Assembly: GCA_024636355.1 (NCBI GenBank)
Contig: JAGXHH010000130.1
Span: forward strand, 1 to 11,121
Length of the DNA: 11,121 nucleotides
Reading direction: 5' to 3'
From: Desulfobacteraceae bacterium
GTDB taxonomy: Bacteria; Desulfobacterota; Desulfobacteria; Desulfobacterales; Desulfosalsimonadaceae
Shown here: in pieces, positions 1 through 6,675 of the stretch
How positions within the stretch are numbered: the first letter of the stretch is position 1
Layout: each line of letters opens with the position of its first letter
Position numbers and translations under genes: made by a program
Notes under the pieces: generated by a model
What the model was told of the DNA's origin: nothing
Database searches by the model: none
What the model saw: only the letters and a program-made list of their open reading frames with translations

Positions 1-1496
1 ACCGGGACGATCGGGAACATCTTCTGGTATTTCCGTTTATGAAGGAATTCGAAGAGTTGAAAGGACTTGTCGCAAAAGAGGAAAACCAGGATTTTTACAC
101 GGATCCCGGACGCGCCAATATTGAAGTCTTCCTGAAGGTCGTCCCCAGATCCAGGGATCGCAATACCCAGATACGCGACATGAGCAACGTGCTGGCAGGA
201 GGGGATTCCGGAGATCTTGTCGAGGAAATCGAGATTCTGGATGAATTCCTGGATCTCGACACGTTGAGCCTGGACGTCATCGACCTGGGGTACACGGTCG
301 TTGGCAGGGAAAAAGGCGATCTCGTTTCGGCTGTCCTCGAAACCGCACGGGAGCGGATAACGGGTAAAGGAAAAATAGATACCGGCCTTTACCGGGTTGT
401 CGGTGAAAGGATCAGCGTCAGGATCGGCCAAAGAGGCGGATTCTTCACCCACGAAACAGCGCTTTTTGAGGAAGACGATGTGACCGGACTTTTCCATGCG
501 CTCGGGATCAATCTGCCGGACGTGACCGAGTCCGCCTCAGGCAGCCTGCAAAAGGCGGCCGACAACCGGTACCGGTCGGCACAAAAGCCGGATGAAGTAT
601 CCGCCCTGCGCTGGTATACCCGAAACATCATCAACCGGTTTCTCACCGGTCAGAGCCGGTATGAACGGGAGCTGGCCGCCAAGCTTAAACTCACCACGGG
701 CAGAACGTTAGATGCACGCTGCCTGGTGGTCACGGTACGGCGGGATGCCGCCGACGGGAAGCTGCAGACCAGCATCGATCTGATGCGCGTGGAAAACCAG
801 ATCCACAAAGGGGCGGCAACCGCCCGGCATGCCTTTAATATTTTCTCCGGTTTGCACGCATCGAAACTGGAAGCCGAAGTGCTGCCCGGAGAACACCTGG
901 GGCTGTTCGATCTCTGGCGGCAGCTCCCGGAAGGAACCCACCTGGTCTCCGTCACCCACCGCAATAAAGGCGATATTCTTGCCTACATGGAGGAAAAGCC
1001 GTTTCCCCGGAACATGATCGAGCATATCCGGCAAACGAAGAATGCCGTCCTGATTCCCAGCAAACCCGCGACGGTCGACGGCAAAGAGCGTTGGGCCTGG
1101 CTTGAGATCAATCCCGAAGATTTCCGGACCATCGCCGTTCTCGATACGGGCGAGCGCGGCGCCATGCTGGAACATGTTCTCGGCAACTGGCAGCAGGAAG
1201 GGACCAATTTTGTCGTCGGCGCGCTTATCGGCGTCGATGCCGCCATATGGTCGATGAGCACCTTTTCACTGGCGTTGGAAGATTATGATGAAATCAAGAA
1301 GCAGGCCCAGGAATTTGCAAAGGGGCTGGCTGAGAATCTGGACATAGGGGGCACCCCCAGTGTCAGTGCCTCCCTGGGGCCTGTCAGCGGCAGTTTTGAC
1401 CTGGTATCCGGAGAAAAAGCTGTCTCCCAGAACCTGCTCGGGTATTCAAAAGGTTTTTCCGCCGGGGTGAGCCTGTTCTTTTCCATACCGGATTAG
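1..1496 (+). CDS. Unrecognised protein, 5' end outside the window
   Basis: I do not recognise this protein. The first ATG is at 39, but the frame stays open to the window edge (first full codon at 3), the 12 codons before the ATG read like coding sequence (ending LLVFPF), and no Shine-Dalgarno precedes the ATG. I therefore infer a longer gene with at least 497 visible residues up to the TAG at 1494-1496. The visible part is mostly soluble alpha/beta, with no signal peptide in view. Counting from the ATG at 39, a mixed hydrophobic stretch (VVGALIGVDAAIWSM) lies around residues 390-410, and the last ~45 residues are rich in Ser and Gly with repeated hydrophobic-Ser-Gly patterns that look beta-strand-like. 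A segment containing WAWLEINPEDF and VLDTGERGAM faintly recalls the C-terminal region of large transglutaminase-like surface proteins, but this is only an impression. It is convergent with the downstream M24 gene. Confidence 0.7.
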   Translation, partial: RDDREHLLVFPFMKEFEELKGLVAKEENQDFYTDPGRANIEVFLKVVPRSRDRNTQIRDMSNVLAGGDSGDLVEEIEILDEFLDLDTLSLDVIDLGYTVVGREKGDLVSAVLETARERITGKGKIDTGLYRVVGERISVRIGQRGGFFTHETALFEEDDVTGLFHALGINLPDVTESASGSLQKAADNRYRSAQKPDEVSALRWYTRNIINRFLTGQSRYERELAAKLKLTTGRTLDARCLVVTVRRDAADGKLQTSIDLMRVENQIHKGAATARHAFNIFSGLHASKLEAEVLPGEHLGLFDLWRQLPEGTHLVSVTHRNKGDILAYMEEKPFPRNMIEHIRQTKNAVLIPSKPATVDGKERWAWLEINPEDFRTIAVLDTGERGAMLEHVLGNWQQEGTNFVVGALIGVDAAIWSMSTFSLALEDYDEIKKQAQEFAKGLAENLDIGGTPSVSASLGPVSGSFDLVSGEKAVSQNLLGYSKGFSAGVSLFFSIPD

Positions 1497-1596
1497 ATTT
1501 GCGGGTAGATGAGAGAGATTATACAAGGAGAAAACGATAACGGCAGATGAACAGGAAAAGGACGCAAAACTACCGGAGTCGGTTCCAGTGGCTTGT

Positions 1597-1639
1597 CCGG
1601 GGTGAATACCCCGCCCCCGCCCCTCTCCCCCGGTTTTTT
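1597..1639 (+). terminator. Possible intrinsic terminator, C-rich loop
   Basis: CCGGGG (1597-1602) can pair with CCCCGG (1628-1633), and six T follow at 1634-1639. It lies ~100 nt after the stop of the first gene and points the right way for it. The 25-nt loop is long, and the competing hairpin CGGGGT-GAAT-ACCCCG (1598-1613) shares the left arm, so this is a weaker candidate than the hairpin at 1706-1724. Confidence 0.35.
1609..1631 (-). other. Putative G-quadruplex-forming tract
   Basis: The plus strand has four C-runs of 4, 5, 4 and 5 bases (1609-1612, 1614-1618, 1620-1623, 1627-1631) separated by G, G and TCT. The minus strand therefore has four runs of at least four G with loops of 3, 1 and 1 nt, which meets the usual pattern for a stable G-quadruplex. 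It lies between two converging genes. Whether it folds in the cell is unknown. Confidence 0.5.
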
Positions 1640-1698
1640 GAGCCGCCTTCCTAAATTGTTTTTCAGTGGAATGATTCGTTTATAAGTGTATCGGACAG

Positions 1699-1728
1699 AA
1701 AAAACAATCAGACAAACACTGATTTTTT
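1699..1728. terminator. Bidirectional intrinsic terminator between convergent genes
   Basis: AATCAG (1706-1711) pairs with CTGATT (1719-1724) around a 7-nt loop. An A-run (1699-1704) lies on the left and a T-run (1723-1728) on the right, so a transcript from either direction ends the hairpin with a U-run. It is placed between the 3' ends of the first gene (+) and the M24 gene (-), as expected for a shared terminator. The stem is short and AT-rich. An 8-bp direct repeat, ATCGGACA, flanks it at 1690-1697 and 1730-1737. Confidence 0.6.
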
Positions 1729-1773
1729 GATCGGACAAATGCGGAAAAGGGGAACGGGGGAGCGTCTTTATTT

Positions 1774-2787
1774 TTAGACAATCACGATCTCTTCGCGGAA
1801 AGTCCCCAGCTGCTCAAGGCCGGTTTCCGTGACCACATGGGTGTTTTCAACACCCACCACGCCTTTTTCCGGCAGGATTATTTTTGGCTCCAGGGCGATG
1901 ATCATACCTGTTTCCAGCGGCATCTGCTGCCCCTTTGCCAGGAAGGGAAATTCATCGAGTTCCAGACCGACGCCATGTCCGATAAATCGGATTCGCTGAT
2001 CGCCGACTCCCATGAAATAATCGCCCAGGCCCCGGGCGCCTGCTTCGGTGACCGCCAGGTCATAGAGCTCGCCGCCGGTAACGCCCGGTTTGGCTGCGGC
2101 TTTGATGATCTCCTGGATATCGATCATGGCATTGTGGGCGGCGGTTAACTCGGCCGGAAGATCCCCGAGGGAGAATATCCGCGTGTGGTTCGACAGGTAG
2201 CCGTCAAGTGCGAAGACGAGGTCGACCAGCACCGGTTCATGGCGACGGATCGGCCGCATGCTCGATCCCTGAGCAATGGCCGGATTGACACCGATGCCGC
2301 CGGTGGGAGACGACAGGTAGCTGGGAGCCGCAGCGGCGGCCCCTGCCATGACGTGCCCGTAAAAAAGCTCCGCCCCCCACAGCCGCATACGCACGATCCC
2401 TTGGTGTCCCCATTTTCTGGCCTCTGCTTCGATCCGGCCGGCAAGCTCAATCTCGGTCATGCCTTCTTTGAGAAGCGACGGCACCGCAGCCGCCAGGCGG
2501 TCGGAAAATCCGGCGGCTTTGCGGATTAATCCGATTTCGTAAGGCGATTTGACGGCACGGTTCATCCGGATACCCGTGCTGATGTCGACCATTCGGCTGG
2601 TATCGAACAGGCGGGAAAAGCTCAGGTACTGGCTGGTCGGCAGGACATCGAATTCGAGGCCGAGTGCCGCCGGTCGGCCAATCCCGTGTTGCTCGAGGAT
2701 GTCGGGGATTTCACGCGGACTCGAAAAGGGAACAATCCGCGCTATCGCCGATTCTGCTCTGGCCCGATCGATATCTTTTCGAACCAT
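1774..2787 (-). CDS. M24-family (Xaa-Pro peptidase/prolidase-like) protein, N-terminally short, one metal ligand changed
   Basis: This is a pita-bread-fold metallopeptidase relative of 337 residues. Family members use five residues to bind two metal ions and cleave Xaa-Pro bonds. Here these positions read D189, N200, H271 (in GHGVG), E300 (in LEPK) and E314 (in VENTH). Their spacings of 11, 71, 29 and 14 nearly match the spacings I recall for Pyrococcus prolidase (D-D-H-E-E), so N200 replaces the second Asp. The codon is AAC, read directly from the complement of 2188-2190. The protein starts at MVRKD, which in full-length relatives follows ~50 further residues; in-frame codons just upstream (GKPVL) still look homologous before a TGA ~13 codons upstream. 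GGAAAGGA lies about 11-18 nt before the ATG and could serve as a ribosome site. It may be a degenerate peptidase, a single-metal variant or a non-catalytic creatinase-like protein. It is monocistronic in view. Confidence 0.85.
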   Translation of the reverse strand: MVRKDIDRARAESAIARIVPFSSPREIPDILEQHGIGRPAALGLEFDVLPTSQYLSFSRLFDTSRMVDISTGIRMNRAVKSPYEIGLIRKAAGFSDRLAAAVPSLLKEGMTEIELAGRIEAEARKWGHQGIVRMRLWGAELFYGHVMAGAAAAAPSYLSSPTGGIGVNPAIAQGSSMRPIRRHEPVLVDLVFALDGYLSNHTRIFSLGDLPAELTAAHNAMIDIQEIIKAAAKPGVTGGELYDLAVTEAGARGLGDYFMGVGDQRIRFIGHGVGLELDEFPFLAKGQQMPLETGMIIALEPKIILPEKGVVGVENTHVVTETGLEQLGTFREEIVIV

Positions 2788-2873
2788 CAGTACCGGTTTT
2801 CCTTTCCTGTGAACGGATTGAGATCATCATCGAAAACATTGTTTGCATAAATGTTTTATGTTTTGCTTTTTAG

Positions 2874-2902
2874 TTGAAACTCATACTAAAAACGTTTATT
2901 AA
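2874..2902 (+). promoter_or_regulatory. Candidate sigma70 promoter in the leader of the acyl-CoA synthetase gene
   Basis: TTGAAA (2874-2879, 5/6 match) and TATTAA (2897-2902, 4/6 match) are separated by 17 bp inside an AT-rich divergent spacer. The direction is toward the acyl-CoA synthetase gene, but an intrinsic terminator lies between promoter and gene, so it could drive either an attenuated leader or a short separate RNA. Confidence 0.4.
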
Positions 2903-2967
2903 TTGAATTCATAAACTTATTTCTTTTCTTCCGGGCACCGTTTCCTGAAGTCGGATGTATTGCATTT

Positions 2968-2991
2968 TCGGCCTTTCGGCCGACTTTTTTT
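2968..2991 (+). terminator. Orphan intrinsic terminator or attenuator upstream of the acyl-CoA synthetase gene
   Basis: TCGGCC (2968-2973) and GGCCGA (2978-2983) form a perfect 6-bp stem with loop TTTC. C2984 and seven T (2985-2991) follow. No plus-strand gene ends here, because the upstream gene is transcribed leftward. It would stop a transcript starting at the candidate promoter ~70-110 nt upstream, about 60 nt before the start codon of the next gene. Confidence 0.6.
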
Positions 2992-3040
2992 ATTCGATGC
3001 AGGCGGTTTTCCATTCACTTTTTGTTAATCTTACCACTAA

Positions 3041-3048
3041 AAGGGGGG
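3041..3048 (+). promoter_or_regulatory. Ribosome binding site that sets the acyl-CoA synthetase start
   Basis: AAGGGGGG lies 3-10 nt before the ATG at 3052. It favours this ATG over the longer in-frame TTG at 3022, which has no comparable site in front of it, and over the internal ATG at 3067. Confidence 0.7.
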
Positions 3049-3051
3049 CGC

Positions 3052-4836
3052 ATGAAGTCAACGATTATGGCGGAATTTGAAAAAACCGCGAACAAATTCA
3101 GTGACCGGATCGCTTTGAAGTGTAAAGTCGGGGGGGAATGGAAAGAAACCACCTGGGGAGAGTACTACCGGCAGGTCCGGACAACCGCCCGTGCCTTCAT
3201 GGCGCTTGGCCTTGAAAAAGGCAAAGCCGTCAGCATTCTCGGCAACAATTGTCCCCAATGGTTCATCAGCGATCTTGCCGCTGTTTTTGCCGGGGCGGTT
3301 CCGGGAGGAATCTACACCACAAACAGTCCGGAGCAATGCCACTATATCGCCCATCACAGCGAGGCGAATATCGCCATTGTGGAAAATGCCGAACAATTGG
3401 CAAAATTCAAGGCCATCCGCGACGATCTGCCCGACCTGAAAGCGATCGTCCTGATGAACGGCTCGGACCCGGACCCACAGGTTTATTCCTGGTCGGAACT
3501 GCCGAAACTATCGAAACGCGTTCCTGAAAAAGAACTCGAGGCAAGGATCAAGGCCCAGAAACCGGATGACTGCTGCACCCTGATCTACACTTCCGGCACC
3601 ACCGGAAACCCCAAAGGCGTCATGATCAGTCACGACAACATCGTCTGGACGGCATCCCAGGTGATCAGCCTGATAAAGGCCGACCATGAAGACCAGATCA
3701 TCAGCTATCTCCCTTTGAGCCACATCGCCGAACAGGCGGTCAGCCTCCATGCGCCTTATCTCATGGGGAGTACGGTCTGGTTTGCCGAAAGCCTGGACAA
3801 GCTGGGGGAAAACCTCCCCGAGGTTCGCCCCACGGTTTTTGTCGGCGTCCCCCGCGTCTGGGAAAAGATCCAGGGAAAAATGGTGGCCGCCGGCGCTCAG
3901 GCCCCGCCTCTGCGTAAAAAAATCGCCCTCTGGGCCAAAAAGAAAGGGCTGGCCGGCGCCTATGCATTCCAGGACGGCAACCCGATGCCGTTTATGTACG
4001 GCCTGGCCGACAAGATCGTTTTTTCCAAAGTCAAGGAACGCCTCGGGCTCGACCGGTGCAGGGTATTGATCACCACAGCCGCCCCGATCGCCCTGGACAC
4101 CCTGGAATTCTTTCAAAGCCTCGGCGTGCCGGTAACCGAAGTCTACGGTATGAGCGAATGCACCGGGCCGGGCACCGTGTCGTTGCCGGAACCCCACAAG
4201 TTCCGGATCGGGTGGGCCGGTCCTCCTGTGCCTGGAACGGAAATTAAAATTGCGGAAGACGGGGAAGTCCTCATGCGCGGCCGGCATGTATTCAAAGGGT
4301 ATTTCAAGAACGAAGCGGCCACGAAAGAGAGCCTCGATGCGGACGGCTGGCTCCATTCCGGCGACGTGGGCACCATAGATGAGAAGGGATTCCTGAAAAT
4401 CACAGACCGGAAAAAGGAACTGATCATCACGGCCGGCGGCGAAAATATCCCGCCCCAGGTGATCGAGGGAAAACTCAAGGCGATCCCCGTGATCAACCAG
4501 GTGGTGGTCATCGGTGACCGGCGCAAGTACCTGAGTGCGCTCTTTACCCTGGATCCGGATAAAATCGACGCGGAAATAAAAGCCGCCGGGAGCCCGGCCC
4601 AAAGCATGGAGGAGGCCGCTCGTTGCCCGACGTTTAACGCCTACCTGATGGGGAAAATAGAGGAGATCAACAAGAGCCTCGCACGGGTCCAGACCATCAA
4701 GAAATTTGTCATCATCCCCGAGGAATTCTCTGTGGAAGGCGGTGAACTCACGCCTACCATGAAAATGAAGCGTAGGATCGTCAACGATAAATATGCCGAG
4801 CAGATCGAGAGCATGTACCCGGCCAGTTTCAATTAA
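3052..4836 (+). CDS. Long-chain acyl-CoA synthetase (AMP-forming, FadD15-like)
   Basis: This enzyme activates fatty acids with ATP to acyl-AMP and then to acyl-CoA, the entry step to beta-oxidation or lipid synthesis. The 594-residue protein is full length for the family. The P-loop-like A3 motif YTSGTTGNPKG starts near residue 179 and YGMSE (A5) is at 365-369. GWLHSGD (A7) is at 432-438 and its Asp would contact the ribose. DRKKELIITAGGENI (A8 hinge) begins at 452, and the C-terminal PTMKMKRR carries the lysine region of the small mobile domain near 571-573. There is no signal peptide or membrane segment, so it is cytoplasmic or peripheral. The start at 3052 is set by AAGGGGGG. It stands alone between an orphan upstream terminator and its own strong terminator. 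The exact chain-length preference cannot be read from the sequence. Confidence 0.95.
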   Translation: MKSTIMAEFEKTANKFSDRIALKCKVGGEWKETTWGEYYRQVRTTARAFMALGLEKGKAVSILGNNCPQWFISDLAAVFAGAVPGGIYTTNSPEQCHYIAHHSEANIAIVENAEQLAKFKAIRDDLPDLKAIVLMNGSDPDPQVYSWSELPKLSKRVPEKELEARIKAQKPDDCCTLIYTSGTTGNPKGVMISHDNIVWTASQVISLIKADHEDQIISYLPLSHIAEQAVSLHAPYLMGSTVWFAESLDKLGENLPEVRPTVFVGVPRVWEKIQGKMVAAGAQAPPLRKKIALWAKKKGLAGAYAFQDGNPMPFMYGLADKIVFSKVKERLGLDRCRVLITTAAPIALDTLEFFQSLGVPVTEVYGMSECTGPGTVSLPEPHKFRIGWAGPPVPGTEIKIAEDGEVLMRGRHVFKGYFKNEAATKESLDADGWLHSGDVGTIDEKGFLKITDRKKELIITAGGENIPPQVIEGKLKAIPVINQVVVIGDRRKYLSALFTLDPDKIDAEIKAAGSPAQSMEEAARCPTFNAYLMGKIEEINKSLARVQTIKKFVIIPEEFSVEGGELTPTMKMKRRIVNDKYAEQIESMYPASFN

Positions 4837-4863
4837 TTCCGCTGCCGTTTAAAAGCCTGTTTG

Positions 4864-4905
4864 CGCGCCGATCCCGAAGAAGAACGGGGTCGGCGCGTTT
4901 TTTTT
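4864..4905 (+). terminator. Strong intrinsic terminator after the acyl-CoA synthetase gene
   Basis: A 12-bp stem (4864-4875 with 4886-4897, one T-G wobble) of mainly G-C pairs surrounds a 10-nt loop, and eight T follow at 4898-4905. It begins 28 nt after the stop codon and is the expected transcript end. Confidence 0.92.
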
Positions 4906-4921
4906 CTACCCGGCATCCGTT

Positions 4922-4968
4922 TTTGCCGACAAGCTTTTCCGGAGCGGAAAGGAAAAGATTGTCGCAAA
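4922..4968. other. Imperfect long inverted repeat beside the small membrane-protein gene
   Basis: CTTTTCC (4934-4940) pairs with GGAAAAG (4951-4957). After a one-base mismatch the arms continue with a further ~10 pairs (4922-4932 with 4959-4968, one bulged C). It lies just beyond the stop codon of the leftward 55-codon ORF, so it may be a 3' stabilising or terminating structure for that transcript. No U-run follows on the minus strand, so it is not a textbook terminator. Confidence 0.4.
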
Positions 4969-4969
4969 T

Positions 4970-5137
4970 TTACTGTTCCTTTTCCTCGCGACAAATACAT
5001 TCCCGTTCACCGCATTCATCGCATATAAAAGTCGCTTCGATGTGATCCGCATCATTGCTTTGAACGGGCGCCTTCGGTTGGCGCAGAAAATAATAAAATA
5101 CGATTACCGCCAGGAATAAGATCACCAGGTATTCCAT
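4970..5137 (-). CDS. Small single-pass membrane protein with CxxC...CxC tail (55 aa)
   Basis: I do not recognise a named family. The ORF begins with an ATG at 5137 preceded by AAGAGG seven nt upstream and ends with TAA. Residues 3-18 form one hydrophobic segment (YLVILFLAVIVFYYFL), followed by a positive residue, a short polar linker, and a Cys-rich tail CDECGERECIC at 39-49 with cysteines at 39, 42, 47 and 49. The end is acidic/basic (REEKEQ). This suggests a membrane-anchored small protein with a metal-binding or redox-active cytoplasmic tail. The topology is inferred from the Arg/Lys just after the hydrophobic segment. It lies alone between the acyl-CoA synthetase terminator and rlmK, on the opposite strand from both. 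Its good ribosome site, gene-like composition and Cys spacing support reality; conservation is untested. Confidence 0.65.
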   Translation of the reverse strand: MEYLVILFLAVIVFYYFLRQPKAPVQSNDADHIEATFICDECGERECICREEKEQ

Positions 5138-5380
5138 CGTTTAACCTCTTGGATGTCAAATTGGTATCAAGGATGCTGCTCTCCTGCTTTTAAAATATGC
5201 AATCGGAACGATTCCGCCACTGATCAAGAATATTTCTGCTGATCTGTCGATCCACAGGCTGCCTGCTGACATTTCTTTCACGTTTTGGCGTTCATCGGGT
5301 ATTGATCTTCGGCCGAATTCAAGCTACTGATCTCTTTTCAAGATTCATAAAAAATCGGAAATTCAAAGCAAGGAAGTATA

Positions 5381-6346
5381 ATGATTGACCCCGATGTACA
5401 TGCTAAATTTATAGGTCAGGGCCAGATGCTGGCCAATCGCGTAAAAAAACGCTTCCGGCACCTTTCCAAGCGGTTTGCCCGGGAAAATATCGAGGTGTTT
5501 CGGCTTTATGACTGGGATATTCCGGAAATCCGCGCCGTGGTCGACTGGTACGCCGGCCATCTGGTCATCGGGGAATACATGCGGACGCAGTCGGTATCTG
5601 AATGGCTGCCGATGATGGGTGATGCCGTGGCGCAGGCATTGGATGTACCGATGGAAAAGGTGCACTTAAAGGAACGGCGTGCCGGCAAACACGATGGAAA
5701 ACGCTATGAACGGATCGATCATACCGACCGGAAGATCATCGTCTCCGAAAGAAACCTCAAATTTTTAGTCAACCCCTATGATTACGTGGATACCGGCCTG
5801 TTTTCCGATCATCGCAATACCCGGCAGATGGTCCTGGAAATGGCTGGCGGAAAAGACTTTCTGAACCTCTACTGCTACACCGCCGCATTTTCCTGTTATG
5901 CGGCCCTGGGCGGCGCCCGGTCAACCGTCTCCGTGGACCGGTCCGAAACCGTTATCGCCTGGGCGCGTGAAAACATGGCGCTCAACAACATACCGGAAGA
6001 AAGCAACCGGCTGGTTCAATCCCACACGTTCGATTTCCTGAAAAAAGCCGCCAGAAATGGGCAGACCTACGATCTTGCCGTGGTCGATCCCCCATCGTAT
6101 TCCACCACCCTTACCCGCAACGAGGCATTTGACATCCTGCCGGATCATCCGAAACTCCTTGAGGCGGTCGTGCAGGTGATGACAAAAGGCGCCACGATTT
6201 TTTTCTCCACCAACCACCAGAGTTTCGAACCCCGCATGGAGCACCTGAGCGTCACCGAAATAACCGAGATTACCGAGAGCACAATCCCCGAAGATTATGT
6301 CAGCAAGCGCAAAATGATCCATCGATGCTGGGAGATAATCGTTTAA
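5381..6346 (+). CDS. rlmK: RlmK-type class I SAM-dependent rRNA methyltransferase (stand-alone)
   Basis: The protein closely resembles the C-terminal (RlmK) half of E. coli RlmKL, which makes m7G2069 in 23S rRNA; matching signatures include the start (QMLANRVKKRFRHL), DTGLFSDHR, KDFLNLYCYTAAF and the end (RKMIHRCWEIIV). It has 321 residues, about the length of that half, and no THUMP or RlmL domain, so it is a single-domain enzyme. The SAM-binding motif I region starts near residue 157, the acidic residue of motif II is D186 (SVDRSE), and the catalytic-loop DPPSYS is at 236-241. The start at 5381 has AAGGAAG four nt upstream. The gene is followed after 5 nt by a repeat element. The m7G2069 target is transferred from the E. 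coli homologue; another RNA target is possible. Confidence 0.88.
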   Translation: MIDPDVHAKFIGQGQMLANRVKKRFRHLSKRFARENIEVFRLYDWDIPEIRAVVDWYAGHLVIGEYMRTQSVSEWLPMMGDAVAQALDVPMEKVHLKERRAGKHDGKRYERIDHTDRKIIVSERNLKFLVNPYDYVDTGLFSDHRNTRQMVLEMAGGKDFLNLYCYTAAFSCYAALGGARSTVSVDRSETVIAWARENMALNNIPEESNRLVQSHTFDFLKKAARNGQTYDLAVVDPPSYSTTLTRNEAFDILPDHPKLLEAVVQVMTKGATIFFSTNHQSFEPRMEHLSVTEITEITESTIPEDYVSKRKMIHRCWEIIV

Positions 6347-6350
6347 GGGC

Positions 6351-6462
6351 GTTCAAGGTTCAAGGTTCAAAGTTCAGAGTTCAAGGTTCAAGGTTCAAGG
6401 TTCAAAGTTCAAGGTTCAAAGTTCAAAGTTCGAGGTTCGAGGTTCAGGGTTCGAGGTTCAGG
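6351..6462 (+). repeat. Array of sixteen 7-bp units, left arm of a composite element
   Basis: Sixteen uninterrupted, in-phase heptamers run from just after the rlmK stop: six GTTCAAG, four GTTCAAA, one GTTCAGA, three GTTCGAG and two GTTCAGG. GTTC is invariant and only the last three bases vary. Units become more G-rich toward the interior. A long open frame through it is an artefact of the repeat. Confidence 0.97.
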
Positions 6463-6514
6463 GAAGTTGTTTTAGGATTAGGGTACAGGGTTGGTGAAAC
6501 CGTATATGTGTGCC

Positions 6515-6539
6515 GTAGGGGCGGGTTTCAAACCCGCCC
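6515..6539 (+). repeat. GTAG-footed palindrome (REP-like), forward copy
   Basis: GTAG (6515-6518) is followed by a perfect inverted repeat, GGGCGGGTTT (6519-6528) and AAACCCGCCC (6530-6539), with a single C between the arms. A GTAG/GGAG foot next to a G-C-rich palindrome is the hallmark of REP sequences mobilised by RAYT (TnpA-REP) transposases. Confidence 0.85.
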
Positions 6540-6596
6540 GAATTTCCTCATTATCTCCGTAGTTTCGTAAATTTGCCCGCGGTTTCGCTCGTACAA

Positions 6597-6622
6597 GGGC
6601 GGACACGCAGGTCCGCCCCTAC
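6597..6622 (-). repeat. GTAG-footed palindrome (REP-like), inverted copy
   Basis: Read on the plus strand: arm GGGCGGAC (6597-6604), loop ACGCAG, arm GTCCGCCC (6611-6618), then CTAC (6619-6622). On the minus strand this is GTAG followed by the palindrome, so it faces the forward copy at 6515. A 28-bp segment here (6596-6623) recurs without change at 9870-9897. Confidence 0.9.
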
Positions 6623-6625
6623 GAT

Positions 6626-6667
6626 TTGAACCTTGAACCTTGAACCTTGAACCTTGAACCTTGAACC
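6626..6667 (-). repeat. Six perfect inverted heptamers, right arm of the composite element
   Basis: Six identical TTGAACC units in tandem, which read GGTTCAA on the minus strand. They are the same heptamer as the left arm, in opposite orientation. The array ends eight nt before the stop codon of the leftward XRE gene. Confidence 0.97.
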
Positions 6668-6675
6668 GCTTTTAA

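Larger units (their letters stand above)
6351..6667. mobile_element. Composite heptamer/REP element (BIME-like), copy 1
   Basis: The nested symmetry is: heptamer array, GTAG-palindrome, ~57-nt core, inverted GTAG-palindrome, inverted heptamer array. It fills almost the whole gap between two converging genes (5 nt after the rlmK stop, 8 nt before the XRE stop) and contains no gene. REP/BIME pairs are non-autonomous and are thought to be spread by RAYT HUH transposases; none is in this window. Whether the heptamers belong to the same unit or are a preferred target is inference, but the same combination occurs again at 9792-9933. Confidence 0.7.

Noticed and set aside
1525..1657. AAGGAG followed by a 35-codon frame starting with ATG at 1548
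   Set aside because: The ribosome site is too far from the ATG, the nearer in-frame candidate would need an ATA start, and the frame crosses the C-rich tract and terminator.
3508..4602. Long 364-codon minus-strand frame
   Set aside because: Lies entirely opposite the acyl-CoA synthetase gene, whose motifs are unmistakable; typical antisense shadow in GC-rich coding sequence.
6325..6570. 81-codon plus-strand frame with a repetitive VQGSRF-like peptide
   Set aside because: It is the translation of the heptamer array in a chance frame; the 7-nt unit is not a multiple of three and the start lies inside the rlmK gene.
6351..6667. CRISPR array
   Set aside because: Units are 7 bp with no spacers, and the arrays occur in inverted pairs around palindromes.
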